Origin: Bacteroidota bacterium
GTDB lineage: Bacteria; Bacteroidota; Bacteroidia; Flavobacteriales; Flavobacteriaceae
NCBI GenBank assembly: GCA_029557895.1
Contig: JAKQHT010000008.1
Coordinates: forward strand, 1-64,000
DNA length: 64,000 bases
Reading direction: 5' to 3'
In this document: in pieces, positions 51,897 through 60,325 of the stretch
How the letters are laid out: each line of letters begins with the position of its first letter
Numbering within the stretch: position 1 is the stretch's first letter
Made by a program: the position numbers and the translations under genes
Notes under the pieces: generated by a model
Seen by the model: the letters and a program-made list of their open reading frames with translations, nothing else
Told to the model about the DNA's origin: nothing
Database searches by the model: none

Positions 51897-54800
51897 TTAT
51901 GCCACTATGGGTGTCAAAACTTGCAGCGCCTGTTTGACGTTTTTGATATTCTCAAAGGTAATCAATAATCTCAAACCATTACGGGTCTGTTTCTCTTTCA
52001 CTTTTGCCGTTTGTGGGTAGGTCTGTACATATTGCAGCACTTTTGAGAAATTTGGGCTTTGGTAAAAAGCACTTTGTTGGTCATTGATAAAATATCCAAC
52101 GAGCTTACTGTCTTTCATTACCACTCTTTCAAGGCCAATTTTTGTGGCTATCCACTTGACGCGTAGGCTGTCGAGCAAATCCAATGCCTGTTTTGGCAAT
52201 TTCCCAAAACGGTCCACGAGTTCCCTTTCAAATTTTTGTAACTCCTCTTCGGTTTTGAGATCGTTGAGTTTTGTATAAAGGTTCAGTCTTTCGGTGATAC
52301 TGTTGATATAATCATCGGGAAACAACAGCTCAAAATCGCTGTCGATGTTCACATCTTTGACATATTCTTTTTTGGAAAGGTTCTCTTGATACAAGTCTTT
52401 GAATTCGTTTTCTTTTAGCTCTTCAATGGCTTCGTTCAAAATTTTCTGGTAGGTATCAAAGCCGATATCATTGATAAACCCACTTTGTTCGCCACCCAAA
52501 AGGTCGCCCGCTCCCCGTATTTCGAGGTCTTTCATGGCAATGTTAAAGCCGCTGCCCAATTCGGTAAACTGCTCCAATGCCGAGATGCGTTTTCTTGCAT
52601 CTGTGGTCATTTCCGAATAGTCGGGTGTGATGAAATAGCAAAAAGCCTTTTTGTTGCTGCGTCCCACTCGCCCACGCATCTGGTGCAAGTCGCTCAACCC
52701 AAAATTATTGGCATTATTGATGAATATGGTATTGGCATTTGGCACGTCCAGCCCGCTTTCGATAATCGTAGTGCTGACAAGAACGTCAAATGCACCGTTC
52801 ATAAATGCAAGCATCAATTCTTCGAGTTTCTTGCCGTCCAATTGGCCGTGGCCAACCCCAATTTTGGCATCAGGTACCAGCCTTTGGATCAATCCCGCTA
52901 CTTCCCTAATGTTCTCGATGCGGTTATGGACAAAAAAGACCTGACCGCCTCGTTGTATTTCGTAGCTTATCGCGTCACGAATGGTTGCTTCATTAAAACG
53001 TACTACGTGGCTTTCTATGGGGTAGCGATTGGGTGGCGGTGTTGTAATGACCGACAAATCGCGGGCAGCCATAAGGCTGAATTGCAATGTTCTTGGTATG
53101 GGTGTTGCCGTGAGTGTCAGTACATCTACGTTTTCTTTGATGGTTTTGAGCTTGTCTTTTACTCCAACCCCAAATTTTTGCTCCTCGTCCACTATTAAAA
53201 GTCCCAAATCTTTGAACTTCACATTTTTGTTGACCAATTGGTGCGTGCCGATAATGATGTCTATTCGGCCTTTTTCGAGATTTTCGAGGATGTCCCGTTT
53301 TTCTTTGGCACTACGGAAACGATTCAAATAATCTATCGATACAGGAAAGTCTTTGAGGCGTTCGGTAAATGTCCTGAAATGTTGGTAGGCAAGAATGGTT
53401 GTCGGCACCAGTATGGCCACCTGTTTGCCATTATCTACTGCCTTGAACGCTGCCCTGACAGCAACTTCGGTTTTCCCAAAACCGACATCGCCGCACACCA
53501 ATCGGTCCATTGGGCGTTCGCTTTCCATATCGGCCTTGATGTCTGCCGTTGCGGTAATCTGGTCTGGTGTGTCTTCATAAAGAAAAGAAGCCTCAAGCTC
53601 GTGCTGCATATAACTGTCAGGACGGTATTGGTGGCCTTTTTCGAGCTTTCTTTTGGCGTAAACCTGTATCAAATTGAAGGCAATTTCCTTGACACGCGAT
53701 TTGGTTTTTTGTTTTAATGCTTTCCAGGCATTGCTGCCGAGCTTATAGATTTTGGGTGGTTTGCCGTCCTTGCCGTTGAACTTCGTGATTTTGTGCAGCG
53801 AGTGTATGCTCAAGTACAATATGTCGCGCTCGCCATAGATGAGCTTTATGGCTTCCTGATTTTTACCATCAACATCTATTTTTTGCAAGCCGCCAAACTT
53901 TCCGATACCGTGGTCTATATGGGTTACGTAATCGCCTATTTCGAGGTTGGTCAATTCTTTTAAGGTAATCGCCTGTTTTTTGGCATAGCCGTTTTTGAGG
54001 TGAAATTTGTGGTAACGCTCAAAAATCTGGTGGTCAGTATAGCAGGCAATTTTAAGATGGTGATCCACAAAACCTTCATAAATAGGTAGCACAATGGCTT
54101 TGTAATGTACTTCTTGTTCCATGTCTTCAAAAATGTCATGGAACCGTTTGGCCTGTTGCTCGCTGGCACAGGCAATGTAGTTAGAAATGCCATTGCTGTG
54201 ATTGGCGTTGAGGTCTTGTATCAGCAGTTCAAATTGTTTGTTGAAAGAAGGCTGCGGCGATGTTTTGAATTCAAAGCTGTTTTTGGCAAATACAGCGGAA
54301 TTGCCAAATTCTACGAGTGAAAAATCCAAAAGCTGTTGTTTTAGCAGCGCAACATTGCAAAACAGTTCGTCGGGCGATGCGTGCTTGAGGTCTTTTGACA
54401 AACGCTCAAATGCTTCTTGGGCCTTTCCAAAAAAATCATCTATACGTGAAAAGAGCAAATCGGCATTTTTGATGAATACCGTGGTTTTTGGGCTAATGTA
54501 TTTCAGGAAACTTTCCCTGTTTTCTTCGAGGAATTTGTTCTCGACATTGGGGATGATACTGATTTTTTTGATTTGTTCTTTGGACAATTGCGTTTCTACG
54601 TCAAAAGTGCGGATGCTATCGACTTCATCGCCAAAAAACTCGATGCGGTAAGGTTCGTCGTGCGAAAAGGAAAATACGTCCACGATGCCGCCACGAACAG
54701 AAAACTCGCCGGGTTCGGTTACAAAATCTACACGCTTAAACCGGTATTCAAACAACACTTCGTTCACAAAATCAATGGAGAGGTTGTCATTGAGTGTGAT

Positions 54801-55232
54801 TTTTAACGTGTTGCGTTCCAGTTCTCTACGGGTTACTACTTTTTCAAACAAAGCATCGGGATAGGTAACTATCAGCGCAGGTTTTTTTCTGGAGTTTATG
54901 CGGTTGAGCACTTCGGCACGAAGCAGCACATTGGCATTGTCGGTTTCTTCTATCTGGTACGGTCTGCGGTAGCTACCTGGATAGAAAAATACGTTCTTGC
55001 TGTTGATGAGCAGTTCTAGGTCGTTCAGGTAAAAAGCAGCTTCTTCTTTATCGTTAAGTATCAGCAGATAAGGTGTTTCCGACTGTTTAAAAAGTTCGCT
55101 GACCACAAACGAAAACGAGGAACCTACAAGGCCTTTTAAAAACGTTTTTGCGCCATTTTGGGCAATGGTCATGTGAAGATTTTGGCTTTCCAAAACCTCT
55201 GCGTAGCGTTGTGGGATCTGTGACTGGCTCAA
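51897..55232 (-). CDS. mfd: Transcription-repair coupling factor Mfd
   Basis: About 1111 aa. UvrB-like N-terminal modules, RNA polymerase-interacting CarD-like domain (LEIGDYVTHIDHGIGKFGGLQ). RecG-like helicase with Walker A CGDVGFGKTEVAVRAA, DEEQKFG box and GRVGRS motif VI; C-terminal TRCF domain. Removes stalled polymerase and recruits UvrA. Start: a promoter (TTG at 55275-55280, TATATTTG at 55249-55256, minus strand) puts the transcript start near 55242. I therefore chose TTG 55232 over ATG 55268; ATG 55172 is also possible. Confidence 0.95.
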   Translation of the reverse strand: MSQSQIPQRYAEVLESQNLHMTIAQNGAKTFLKGLVGSSFSFVVSELFKQSETPYLLILNDKEEAAFYLNDLELLINSKNVFFYPGSYRRPYQIEETDNANVLLRAEVLNRINSRKKPALIVTYPDALFEKVVTRRELERNTLKITLNDNLSIDFVNEVLFEYRFKRVDFVTEPGEFSVRGGIVDVFSFSHDEPYRIEFFGDEVDSIRTFDVETQLSKEQIKKISIIPNVENKFLEENRESFLKYISPKTTVFIKNADLLFSRIDDFFGKAQEAFERLSKDLKHASPDELFCNVALLKQQLLDFSLVEFGNSAVFAKNSFEFKTSPQPSFNKQFELLIQDLNANHSNGISNYIACASEQQAKRFHDIFEDMEQEVHYKAIVLPIYEGFVDHHLKIACYTDHQIFERYHKFHLKNGYAKKQAITLKELTNLEIGDYVTHIDHGIGKFGGLQKIDVDGKNQEAIKLIYGERDILYLSIHSLHKITKFNGKDGKPPKIYKLGSNAWKALKQKTKSRVKEIAFNLIQVYAKRKLEKGHQYRPDSYMQHELEASFLYEDTPDQITATADIKADMESERPMDRLVCGDVGFGKTEVAVRAAFKAVDNGKQVAILVPTTILAYQHFRTFTERLKDFPVSIDYLNRFRSAKEKRDILENLEKGRIDIIIGTHQLVNKNVKFKDLGLLIVDEEQKFGVGVKDKLKTIKENVDVLTLTATPIPRTLQFSLMAARDLSVITTPPPNRYPIESHVVRFNEATIRDAISYEIQRGGQVFFVHNRIENIREVAGLIQRLVPDAKIGVGHGQLDGKKLEELMLAFMNGAFDVLVSTTIIESGLDVPNANTIFINNANNFGLSDLHQMRGRVGRSNKKAFCYFITPDYSEMTTDARKRISALEQFTELGSGFNIAMKDLEIRGAGDLLGGEQSGFINDIGFDTYQKILNEAIEELKENEFKDLYQENLSKKEYVKDVNIDSDFELLFPDDYINSITERLNLYTKLNDLKTEEELQKFERELVDRFGKLPKQALDLLDSLRVKWIATKIGLERVVMKDSKLVGYFINDQQSAFYQSPNFSKVLQYVQTYPQTAKVKEKQTRNGLRLLITFENIKNVKQALQVLTPIVA

Positions 55233-55248
55233 ATAAGCTTGGTTTGTG

Positions 55249-55280
55249 CAAATATAAAGTTTATACATAAAAATCAACAA
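55249..55280 (-). promoter_or_regulatory. mfd promoter
   Basis: Minus strand TTG (55275-55277 or 55278-55280), spacer 18 or 21 bp, TATATTTG (55249-55256): fits the Bacteroidota consensus and decides against translation starts upstream of about 55242. Confidence 0.6.
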
Positions 55281-55354
55281 TAGTAGGGCTTGGAATTGCC
55301 CAATAAGAAGCACAAAAAAAGAAGATTTTGGTTCTAAAAAGACCGAACTTTGAC

Positions 55355-55362
55355 TATATTTG
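55355..55362 (+). promoter_or_regulatory. -7 element of the TerB-like gene
   Basis: TATATTTG 24 bp before the ATG at 55387. A TTTG at 55327-55330 is 24 bp upstream, slightly beyond the usual spacing. Confidence 0.45.
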
Positions 55363-55386
55363 CACGACATTTAAACACCATACTCT

Positions 55387-55818
55387 ATGTCAATTTTAGA
55401 TTTGTTCGATAGCGGTTTCAAAAAACGCAACGAAGACCATTTTGCGGCCATCGTTAGGGTGGCCATGGACGATGGCATTATTTCCGATGAAGAAAAAGCC
55501 TTTTTGGACCGATTGGCCCGTAACCTCGACATCAGCGAAGCAAAGTACAAGCAAATTTTGAAAGATTACCAATCGCATCCCATCAATCCGCCAACATCTT
55601 ACGACCGTAGGTTAGAGCGCCTTTACGATTTGGCACGAATGGTTTATGCAGACAAAATAAAAGGCGAAAATGAAATTGTACTGCTCAAAAAAATTGGTGT
55701 CGGCCTTGGTTTTTCCCCCAATAACGTTGGATACATCGTGGACAAGGCCATGAACTTGATTGCTGAAGGTGTCGATTTGGATACCTTTACAGAAGAGATT
55801 AGGCAGATGAACAGATAG
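55387..55818 (+). CDS. TerB-like (tellurite resistance/DUF533-type) protein
   Basis: 143 aa, all-helical, soluble. FAAIVRVAMDDGIISDEEKAFLDRLAR is the acidic TerB motif, repeated in the second half (LARMVYADKIKGENEIVLLKKIG). TerB folds bind metals in some members; cellular role here unknown. Divergent from mfd. Confidence 0.85.
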   Translation: MSILDLFDSGFKKRNEDHFAAIVRVAMDDGIISDEEKAFLDRLARNLDISEAKYKQILKDYQSHPINPPTSYDRRLERLYDLARMVYADKIKGENEIVLLKKIGVGLGFSPNNVGYIVDKAMNLIAEGVDLDTFTEEIRQMNR

Positions 55819-55867
55819 TTTTTCTTTAATAAAGAGCCGAAATAGACTTTCTCGGCAACTAACAAAT

Positions 55868-55897
55868 AAAAAAAGCCGCCAATACGCGGCTTTTTTT
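55868..55897. terminator. Bidirectional Rho-independent terminator
   Basis: AAAAAAAGCCGC (55868-55879), loop, GCGGCTTTTTTT (55886-55897), between convergent genes ending at 55818 and 55918. Confidence 0.9.
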
Positions 55898-55917
55898 AAT
55901 ATAGAGTCACGTGAAAT

Positions 55918-56412
55918 TTATTTTCCGCCATCCAGTTCTTCTTGCCATTTTAGCAATTCTTTCCATTTGCCTTCATATGCCAATCGGGCTTGTTCCGGCC
56001 ATGTGCCCGGATTGTGTATCCTGTAGTTGTCACCTCCGGAATCCAATACTTTCTGGCATTTTTCTACACTGCATTCTGAAAGTGCCTTCCAGGTTCTAAC
56101 ATCGTGATTGTGGAACAGTTCTTGTATTTTTGGCCCGATACCCTCAACAATGGTCAGGTCATTCTCCTTGATTTTTTTGCCAAAAACAGCCGCCGCCGCA
56201 CTTGCGTCAAAAGGTATGGCGACAGGTGCAAATGCCATTGCGGAACCTTTGTTTGCCCTGCAATCGGCAAGGTCAGCCTCTAATTTTGAAACCTTGTTTT
56301 TCCAAACCGCAAGGTCGGCTTGGTTGTTGCCTCCGGCAAGTTTGCCAAGCAAATATCCTAAAAAGGCGCAAATGGCACCTACTAATAGTGGAATTAAGAT
56401 ACACCAATTCAT
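55918..56412 (-). CDS. Membrane-anchored helix-hairpin-helix protein
   Basis: 164 aa. N-terminal membrane helix (4-24), a short coiled coil (AVWKNKVSKLEADLADCR), an Ala-rich linker, then an HhH-type domain: LTIVEGIGPKIQELFHNHDV ... GDNYRIHNPGTWPEQARLA. Such domains bind DNA or proteins. It lies 19 bp after an OmpA-family gene, a pair I would expect to act together in the envelope. Which side of the membrane the HhH lies on is not determined. Confidence 0.75.
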   Translation of the reverse strand: MNWCILIPLLVGAICAFLGYLLGKLAGGNNQADLAVWKNKVSKLEADLADCRANKGSAMAFAPVAIPFDASAAAAVFGKKIKENDLTIVEGIGPKIQELFHNHDVRTWKALSECSVEKCQKVLDSGGDNYRIHNPGTWPEQARLAYEGKWKELLKWQEELDGGK

Positions 56413-56431
56413 AATATTATCGTTTTAAGTA

Positions 56432-57349
56432 TTAATTAATTGTTACTACTGTTCTTCTGTTTTTGGATCTGCCATCTTCTGTGGCATTGTCGGCAATAGG
56501 TTCAGATTGACCTTTTGAGGAGGCGTTTATTTTGTCGCCGGAGATACCGTTTCTAATGAAATAGTTTTTGGCAAAATCAGCACGATCTTGTCCCAATGCC
56601 ATATTGTTTGCGGCATCGCCCGTGTTGTCTGTGTGTCCTACGATAAGGCAGTGTGCGCCATCCACTTTGTCCAAATACCTTGAGATATCGGCAACTTTTT
56701 GGCGCTGCTCGGCCGTTAAGTTGATGGAAGCCTCACCGGTATCAAAATAGAGTACCAACGGATTTGCCCTTATGGCATCGCCTAATGCCTTAAGGTCATC
56801 ATTGTTGCTGTTCTCTTGTGCGGTCAGGATGTCATAGGACACGGGTCCAAAGTAAACAGAATTTGGATCAGAAACCAGCGAATCATCCAGTTTGCCATAG
56901 GTGTCAATGACAGATGATGGAATGCCTTTGGAAACCAAATAGTTCTTCACGGTATTGGCTCTACCCAAACCTAAATTTGGAAAAGCAGAACTGTTGACCT
57001 CGCCACTGGTGTAATGCCCTGTAATCGACAGTGATTTCAACGGGTTGTCTGCAAGGTACGCTTTCAATTGGTCAATTGCGCCATCCACGTTTGCAGCAAG
57101 CGGTTCAAGATAGTTGAACCCCGATTCATTGAAATTGAAGTTGTCATGGATGTTCAATGACAAATCACCGATCATATCCTTGACCACAAAAGGATTCACG
57201 GTTGCGGGTTTGACATCAGGGACATTTGCTTCTATGGCGGTAGTATTGCCTTGGCAACAGTAGCAGCTGTCACACAGATAACAATAAAGCAGGGTGCCAA
57301 GAACAATGGTCAGCAAAATACCCAATAGATAAGATGTTTTTTTGCTCAT
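56432..57349 (-). CDS. OmpA-family protein with two OmpA-like domains
   Basis: 305 aa. N-terminal membrane anchor (about 8-24) followed by an unusual Cys cluster (CYLCDSCYCC). First, degenerate OmpA-like domain at about 65-175 (SITGHYTSGEVN); second, canonical one at about 195-305 (LIVGHTDNTGDAANNMALGQDRAD ... GRSKNRRTVV) that should bind peptidoglycan. First gene of the pair with the HhH protein. Confidence 0.88.
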   Translation of the reverse strand: MSKKTSYLLGILLTIVLGTLLYCYLCDSCYCCQGNTTAIEANVPDVKPATVNPFVVKDMIGDLSLNIHDNFNFNESGFNYLEPLAANVDGAIDQLKAYLADNPLKSLSITGHYTSGEVNSSAFPNLGLGRANTVKNYLVSKGIPSSVIDTYGKLDDSLVSDPNSVYFGPVSYDILTAQENSNNDDLKALGDAIRANPLVLYFDTGEASINLTAEQRQKVADISRYLDKVDGAHCLIVGHTDNTGDAANNMALGQDRADFAKNYFIRNGISGDKINASSKGQSEPIADNATEDGRSKNRRTVVTIN

Positions 57350-57447
57350 TTGTTCTAAATGATTAAGTTAAACTTTGCATTAAGATATGAAATTTACGAT
57401 TCATTCCAATGATAAAACACCTATAATATTATAAAGTCACATAAAGG

Positions 57448-58452
57448 TCATGCATTCCTCATAAATTCCTCACATTTCTCGACCATATTTTTGCTCCCAC
57501 AGATAAAAGGCACCCGTTGGTGGAGCGACGTGGGTTTTATGTCCATAATGCGTTGAAAACCATTGCTAGCCTTGCCGTTGGCTTGTTCGGCCAGAAATGC
57601 CATGGGGTTGCACTCATAGAGAAGTCGCAATTTACCTTCGGAGTTTAAAGAACTTTTTGGGTAAATATAAATACCGCCCTTGATCATATTCCGATGGAAA
57701 TCAGACACCAAAGAACCAATGTAGCGCGATGTGTAAGGCCTGTCGCCTTCTTCCATCTGGCAGTATTTGATATAGTTTTTGATACCCTGCGGAAAGTGGA
57801 TGTAGTTGCCCTCATTGACCGAATATATTTTGCCGTCCAGAGGAAATTGCATGTTGGGATGTGACAGGTAGAAAGTGCCGATAGCGGGGTTGAGCGTAAA
57901 ACCGTTAACTCCTGCGCCGGTGGTATAGACCAACATTGTGGAAGTGCCATATACCACATATCCTGCAGCTACCTGTTGGTTGCCCGGTTGGAGAAAATCT
58001 TCAATGGTTACGGGTGTGCCAATGGGCGTTACCCGGCGATATACCGAGAATATGGTGCCTACCGATACGTTTACATCTATGTTGGACGAACCGTCGAGCG
58101 GGTCAATCAGCACAACATATTTGTTCTGGTACTTCTCGTCTTGGCTGTTGATGGCAATGAAATCATCTTCTTCCTCACTCGCAATCCCGCAGACGATGTT
58201 GCGATTGGTCATGGTCTGTATGAATTTTTCGTTGGCATACACATCCAATTTTTGCTGGTCCTCACCCTGGACGTTGACATCGCCGGCAGCCCCGAGAATG
58301 TCCACCAATCCAGCTTTGTTCACTTCATAATTGACCACTTTTGCGGCCAGCCTAATGGCATTGATGAGGCTCGAAAGTTCTCCGGTGGTATATTTGAAAG
58401 CACTTTGGTTTTCAATGATAAATTCGCCAAGGGTTCGGTTTTTTCTGGACAT
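57448..58452 (-). CDS. fbp: Class I fructose-1,6-bisphosphatase
   Basis: 334 aa from ATG 58452 ([16 protein letters not shown]); a frame to 58527 adds 25 basic residues not seen in the family. Metal site [10 protein letters not shown] and EEDD present; [23 protein letters not shown] near the C-terminus holds substrate ligands. Gluconeogenic enzyme, cytoplasmic. Confidence 0.95.
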   Translation of the reverse strand: MSRKNRTLGEFIIENQSAFKYTTGELSSLINAIRLAAKVVNYEVNKAGLVDILGAAGDVNVQGEDQQKLDVYANEKFIQTMTNRNIVCGIASEEEDDFIAINSQDEKYQNKYVVLIDPLDGSSNIDVNVSVGTIFSVYRRVTPIGTPVTIEDFLQPGNQQVAAGYVVYGTSTMLVYTTGAGVNGFTLNPAIGTFYLSHPNMQFPLDGKIYSVNEGNYIHFPQGIKNYIKYCQMEEGDRPYTSRYIGSLVSDFHRNMIKGGIYIYPKSSLNSEGKLRLLYECNPMAFLAEQANGKASNGFQRIMDIKPTSLHQRVPFICGSKNMVEKCEEFMRNA

Positions 58453-58572
58453 AGAGTTGAAGTTTTTTCGTAGTGCAAATATCGAATTTTTTCCGGTACT
58501 ATAACGTTTTCGTTGTGATTTAATCATGATTTTTACTTTTGTTTAAACTATCTTTACTCAAATTTTATAGAC

Positions 58573-59052
58573 ATGGAATTCCATATCAGAAATGCTAACA
58601 AAGATGACATGCCACAAGTGTTGGGGCTTATCAAGCAACTTGCTGTTTTTGAAAAAGAACCCGATGCCGTTGAAGTGACAGTGGAAGATTTGGAAAAGAA
58701 CGGTTTTGGCACAAGGCCAAACTTCCATTGTTTTGTGGCAGAAGTTGGAGGCAAAATTGAGGGCATCGCATTGGTGTATAACCGTTTCTCTACTTGGAAA
58801 GGCAACGTGTTGCATTTGGAAGATTTAATTGTAAACCAAAAGCTTCGGGGTCATGGCATGGGTGCCGCACTGTTGGATGAGGTCGTAAAGTTTGGCCATC
58901 AAATGGGAGTGAGGCGCATCAGTTGGGAAGTTCTCAACTGGAACAAGCCTGCCATCGATTTTTATGTAAAAAAAGGAGCAGAGGTCAAAAACCAATGGAA
59001 CGTCGTTCACCTTGACGCGCTAGGAATAAAAAATTATTTATCCAAATTGTAA
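58573..59052 (+). CDS. GNAT-family N-acetyltransferase
   Basis: 159 aa, spermidine/diamine acetyltransferase-like. Motif A LEDLIVNQKLRGHGMGAALLDEVVKF supplies the acetyl-CoA loop (RGHGMG); WEVLNWNKPAIDFYVKKGAE is motif B. Followed 1 bp later by aspartate kinase. Substrate not known. Confidence 0.9.
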   Translation: MEFHIRNANKDDMPQVLGLIKQLAVFEKEPDAVEVTVEDLEKNGFGTRPNFHCFVAEVGGKIEGIALVYNRFSTWKGNVLHLEDLIVNQKLRGHGMGAALLDEVVKFGHQMGVRRISWEVLNWNKPAIDFYVKKGAEVKNQWNVVHLDALGIKNYLSKL

Positions 59053-59053
59053 A

Positions 59054-60304
59054 ATGCAAGTATTCAAGTTTGGCGGTGCGTCGGTAAAAGATGCCGACGG
59101 CGTAAAGAATATGGCGCAAGTGCTACGGGTTGTTGGATGCCGTAACACGCTCATCGTGGTATCTGCCATGGGCAAGATCACCAATGCCATAGAGACCGTT
59201 ATCCACAATTATTTTAATAACAAGCCCGAATTGCAAAGTGCCTTGCAGGACGTGATAAAATACCACAACGGTATACTTTTGGAACTGTTCGAAAACGACA
59301 GACATCCGGTTTTCAAGAAAGTGGCTTCCCTTTTTGACGAATTGAAAGATTTTTTTGATCGTAACAAATCGCCCGATTACAACTTTGTTTACGACCAAAC
59401 CATCGGTTTTGGCGAGTTGGTTTCTACTGCCATTGTAAGTGCCTATCTCAACGAGACTGGCATTGCCAACCAATGGGTCGATGCCCGCGAACACATAAAA
59501 ACCGACAGCTATTACCGAAGGGCCAATGTCAACTGGGAGTTGACCCAACAGCAGGTAGCTTCGCAGATTGACAAAGACAAGCTGAACATCACACAAGGTT
59601 TCATCGGAAGTGATGCCAACAATTTTATGACCACATTGGGCCGAGAAGGCAGTGATTACACCGCTGCTATTTTTGCTTATTGCCTCAATGCCCAAAGTGT
59701 TACCATATGGAAAGACGTTCCCGGGGTGCTCAATGCCGACCCTCGCTATTTTGAAAACGCCCAGTTGCTCCATCAAATTTCTTACAGCGAGGCCATAGAG
59801 TTGGCTTTTTACGGCGCATCGGTCATCCACCCAAAAACCCTACAACCATTACAGGCCAAGGAAATTCCACTTTACGTAAAATCGTTTTTGGACCCAAAAT
59901 CCCCCGGAACCATCGTGGGCAGAGGCAAAAACATCGAGCCAAACGTTCCGTGTTTTATCGTCAAGAAAAACCAAGTACTGTTACAACTTTCATCATTGGA
60001 TTTTTCCTATATCGTTGAAGAGAACATCAGCGAGATCTTTGGATTGTTGCACCTTTATAAGATGAAAGTGGATGTCATCCAGAACTCCGCCATCAGTTTT
60101 TCGGTGTGTTTTGATGACCTTTACCACAACCTCGAAAGCCTGTTACAGCACCTCAAGGCAAAATTCAAGGTTGTTTGCCATAATAACGTTTCGCTCTACA
60201 CCATTAGGCACTACAACGATGCAGCTATCCAAAGCCTCGAAAAAGGTAAGACAGTGTACCTCAAACAATTGACTCCCGAAACGGTGCAGGTGGTTACTAA
60301 CTGA
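59054..60304 (+). CDS. Monofunctional aspartate kinase
   Basis: 416 aa. Kinase signature KFGGASVKDADG at the N-terminus, TTLGREGSDYTAAIFA and WKDVPGVLNADPR in the core, then a C-terminal ACT-like region (about 300-400). Unlike many Bacteroidota ThrA proteins it is not fused to homoserine dehydrogenase. First step to Lys/Thr/Met. Coupled to the GNAT gene. Confidence 0.92.
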   Translation: MQVFKFGGASVKDADGVKNMAQVLRVVGCRNTLIVVSAMGKITNAIETVIHNYFNNKPELQSALQDVIKYHNGILLELFENDRHPVFKKVASLFDELKDFFDRNKSPDYNFVYDQTIGFGELVSTAIVSAYLNETGIANQWVDAREHIKTDSYYRRANVNWELTQQQVASQIDKDKLNITQGFIGSDANNFMTTLGREGSDYTAAIFAYCLNAQSVTIWKDVPGVLNADPRYFENAQLLHQISYSEAIELAFYGASVIHPKTLQPLQAKEIPLYVKSFLDPKSPGTIVGRGKNIEPNVPCFIVKKNQVLLQLSSLDFSYIVEENISEIFGLLHLYKMKVDVIQNSAISFSVCFDDLYHNLESLLQHLKAKFKVVCHNNVSLYTIRHYNDAAIQSLEKGKTVYLKQLTPETVQVVTN

Positions 60305-60325
60305 CAATTTAGTATTTTTGCAGGT

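Noticed and set aside
60313-60320. TATTTTTG just before the olsF-like gene as a promoter
   Set aside because: The expected transcript start would fall on or after the ATG and no -33 element is present; the gene is probably co-transcribed with aspartate kinase.
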